Assembly (NCBI RefSeq): GCF_034555935.1
Contig: NZ_JAYDCJ010000003.1
Location: 1,798,001 to 1,862,000 of the forward strand
From: Marinobacter qingdaonensis
Lineage (GTDB): Bacteria > Pseudomonadota > Gammaproteobacteria > Pseudomonadales > Oleiphilaceae
DNA length: 64,000 nt
Reading direction: 5' to 3'
Shown: positions 62,826 through 64,000 of the stretch, piece by piece
Numbering within the stretch: position 1 is the first letter of the stretch
How the letters are laid out: each line of letters starts with the position of its first letter
The notes under the pieces: model-generated
Databases searched by the model: none
The model's input: the letters and a program-made list of their open reading frames with translations, nothing else
What the model was told of the DNA's origin: nothing
Translations under genes and position numbers: made by a program

Positions 62826-64000
62826 TCAGTGCAGCTGGTCGTCGACGGGATGACCCCGCAGCGAATTCGGGTAGGCCTCCACGATGTCGACGTCGATAAA
62901 GTGGCCGACCACCTCGGGATTCGGATGCCGGAAATTGACGATGCGATTGTTCTCGGTACGGCCGGCGTACTCGCCGGGGTCCTTCTTGGACAGGCCGGTC
63001 ACCAGGATACGCTGGGTGGTGCCCACCATTTTCCGGCTGATGTCCATGGCCTGCTGGTTGATGCGCTGCTGCAGGATCGCCAGGCGCTCCTTCTTGACGT
63101 CCATCGGGGTGTCGTCCGGGAGGTCGGAGGCCGGCGTGCCGGGGCGCGCGCTGTAGATAAAGCTGAAGGACACATCGAAGCCGATGTCGTTGATCAGCTT
63201 CATGGTGTCCTCGAAGTCCTTGTCGGTCTCGCCCGGGAAACCGATGATGAAATCGGACGAGAAGCTGATGTCCGGGCGGATCTTGCGCAGACGCCGGAGC
63301 TTGGACTTGTACTCCAGGGCCGTGTGACCGCGCTTCATGGCCGCCAGGACCCGATCCGACCCGCTCTGCACCGGCAGATGCAGGTGGCTGACCAGTTCCG
63401 GTACCTGTTCGTAGACCTCAATCATGGCGTCGGTAAACTCGACCGGGTGCGAGGTGGTGTAACGGATGCGGTCGATGCCGTCGATGGTGGCGATCAGGGT
63501 GATCAGTTCCGCCAGGTCCATGGTGTCGCCGTCGTGGGTTTCACCCCGATAGGCGTTGACGTTCTGACCCAGCAGATTGACTTCCCGCACACCCTGGGTG
63601 GCCAGATGCGCCACCTCGGCAATCACATCGTCGGCTGGACGGCTGACTTCCTCGCCGCGGGTGTAGGGCACCACGCAGAAGGTGCAGTACTTGCTGCAGC
63701 CTTCCATGATCGAGACAAAGGCGGAAGGGCCATCGGCGCCCGGTTCCGGCAGGTTGTCGAACTTTTCAATCTCCGGGAAGCTGACGTCCACCACGCCCAC
63801 GCCATTTCCCTTGGCCCGCACTTCCGTGATCATGTCCGGCAGGCGGTGCAGGGTCTGCGGACCGAACACCATATCCACGTAGGGGGCCCGGTCGATGATG
63901 GCCTGACCTTCCTGGCTGGCGACACAACCGCCAACACCGATGATCAGATCGGGCTTGCTGTTCTTCAGGGATTTCCAGCGGCCGAGCTGGTGGAACACTT
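62826..64000 (-). CDS. miaB: tRNA-2-methylthio-N6-dimethylallyladenosine synthase, N-terminus missing
   Basis: Some 391 residues are visible. The gene continues past the window edge, so about 55 N-terminal residues (with the first three cluster cysteines) are lost apart from the one in [10 protein letters not shown]. The radical-SAM cluster [17 protein letters not shown] is near visible residue 105 and a TRAM domain closes the protein. It methylthiolates the i6A37 made by MiaA, also encoded here. It begins the miaB-ybeZ-ybeY-ybeX-lnt operon. Confidence 0.96.
   Translation of the reverse strand, partial: VFHQLGRWKSLKNSKPDLIIGVGGCVASQEGQAIIDRAPYVDMVFGPQTLHRLPDMITEVRAKGNGVGVVDVSFPEIEKFDNLPEPGADGPSAFVSIMEGCSKYCTFCVVPYTRGEEVSRPADDVIAEVAHLATQGVREVNLLGQNVNAYRGETHDGDTMDLAELITLIATIDGIDRIRYTTSHPVEFTDAMIEVYEQVPELVSHLHLPVQSGSDRVLAAMKRGHTALEYKSKLRRLRKIRPDISFSSDFIIGFPGETDKDFEDTMKLINDIGFDVSFSFIYSARPGTPASDLPDDTPMDVKKERLAILQQRINQQAMDISRKMVGTTQRILVTGLSKKDPGEYAGRTENNRIVNFRHPNPEVVGHFIDVDIVEAYPNSLRGHPVDDQLH

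Overview
The window is a 64 kb chromosomal segment of a high-GC gammaproteobacterium, most likely Marinobacter or a close relative. This rests on protein similarity recalled from the family and on gene order; no database was searched. There is no phage, insertion sequence, CRISPR array, rRNA or tRNA gene that I can support. Nearly all of it is dense housekeeping DNA.

Layout. (1) 1-8.9 kb: the 3' end of a subtilisin-like protease gene with a small lipoprotein gene, parE, an SLC13/RCK transporter, an EAL-domain phosphodiesterase, cytochrome b561 and a YceI protein. (2) 8.9-20.3 kb: parC-serB, then on the minus strand a FimX-like degenerate GGDEF/EAL protein and a PilZ-like partner, then the elongation factor P module epmB/efp/epmA, and psd. 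(3) 20.4-38.2 kb: motAB, rsgA, orn, queG, nnr-tsaE-amiC-mutL-miaA-hfq-hflX-hflKC-hisZ-purA. Blocks 1-3 follow the order known from Pseudomonas around parE to purA. (4) 38.3-43.9 kb: cmoA/cmoB with a small membrane protein, srkA, an unknown membrane protein, an LhgO-like oxidoreductase and comF. (5) 43.9-52.9 kb: bioB-bioF-bioC-bioD, a flagellar-rod-like mini-protein, a SprA-related protein and two tandem long-form acyl-CoA dehydrogenases. (6) 52.9-64 kb: a degenerate endonuclease I homologue, a coiled-coil protein, holA-lptE-leuS, a zinc-ribbon protein, and lnt-ybeX-ybeY-phoH-miaB, the last gene cut by the window edge.

How the genes work together. ParE and ParC form topoisomerase IV. EpmB makes beta-lysine, EpmA attaches it to EF-P, and EF-P relieves ribosome stalling. 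MotAB is the flagellar stator. TsaE, MiaA, MiaB, QueG, CmoA and CmoB all modify tRNA. AmiC, Lnt, LptE and Psd build or remodel the envelope. BioBFCD make biotin under a visible BirA-type operator. The acyl-CoA dehydrogenases sit behind two PsrA-like palindromes that suggest fatty-acid control.

The most unusual items are regulatory or concern degenerate proteins: the BirA operator fused to the bioB promoter inside the comF 5' end, a 110-bp cruciform element between bioB and bioF, the in-frame TGA separating the rod-like mini-protein from the SprA-related protein, an endonuclease I homologue without its catalytic histidine, and the FimX/PilZ-like pair. I see no convincing large undescribed system.
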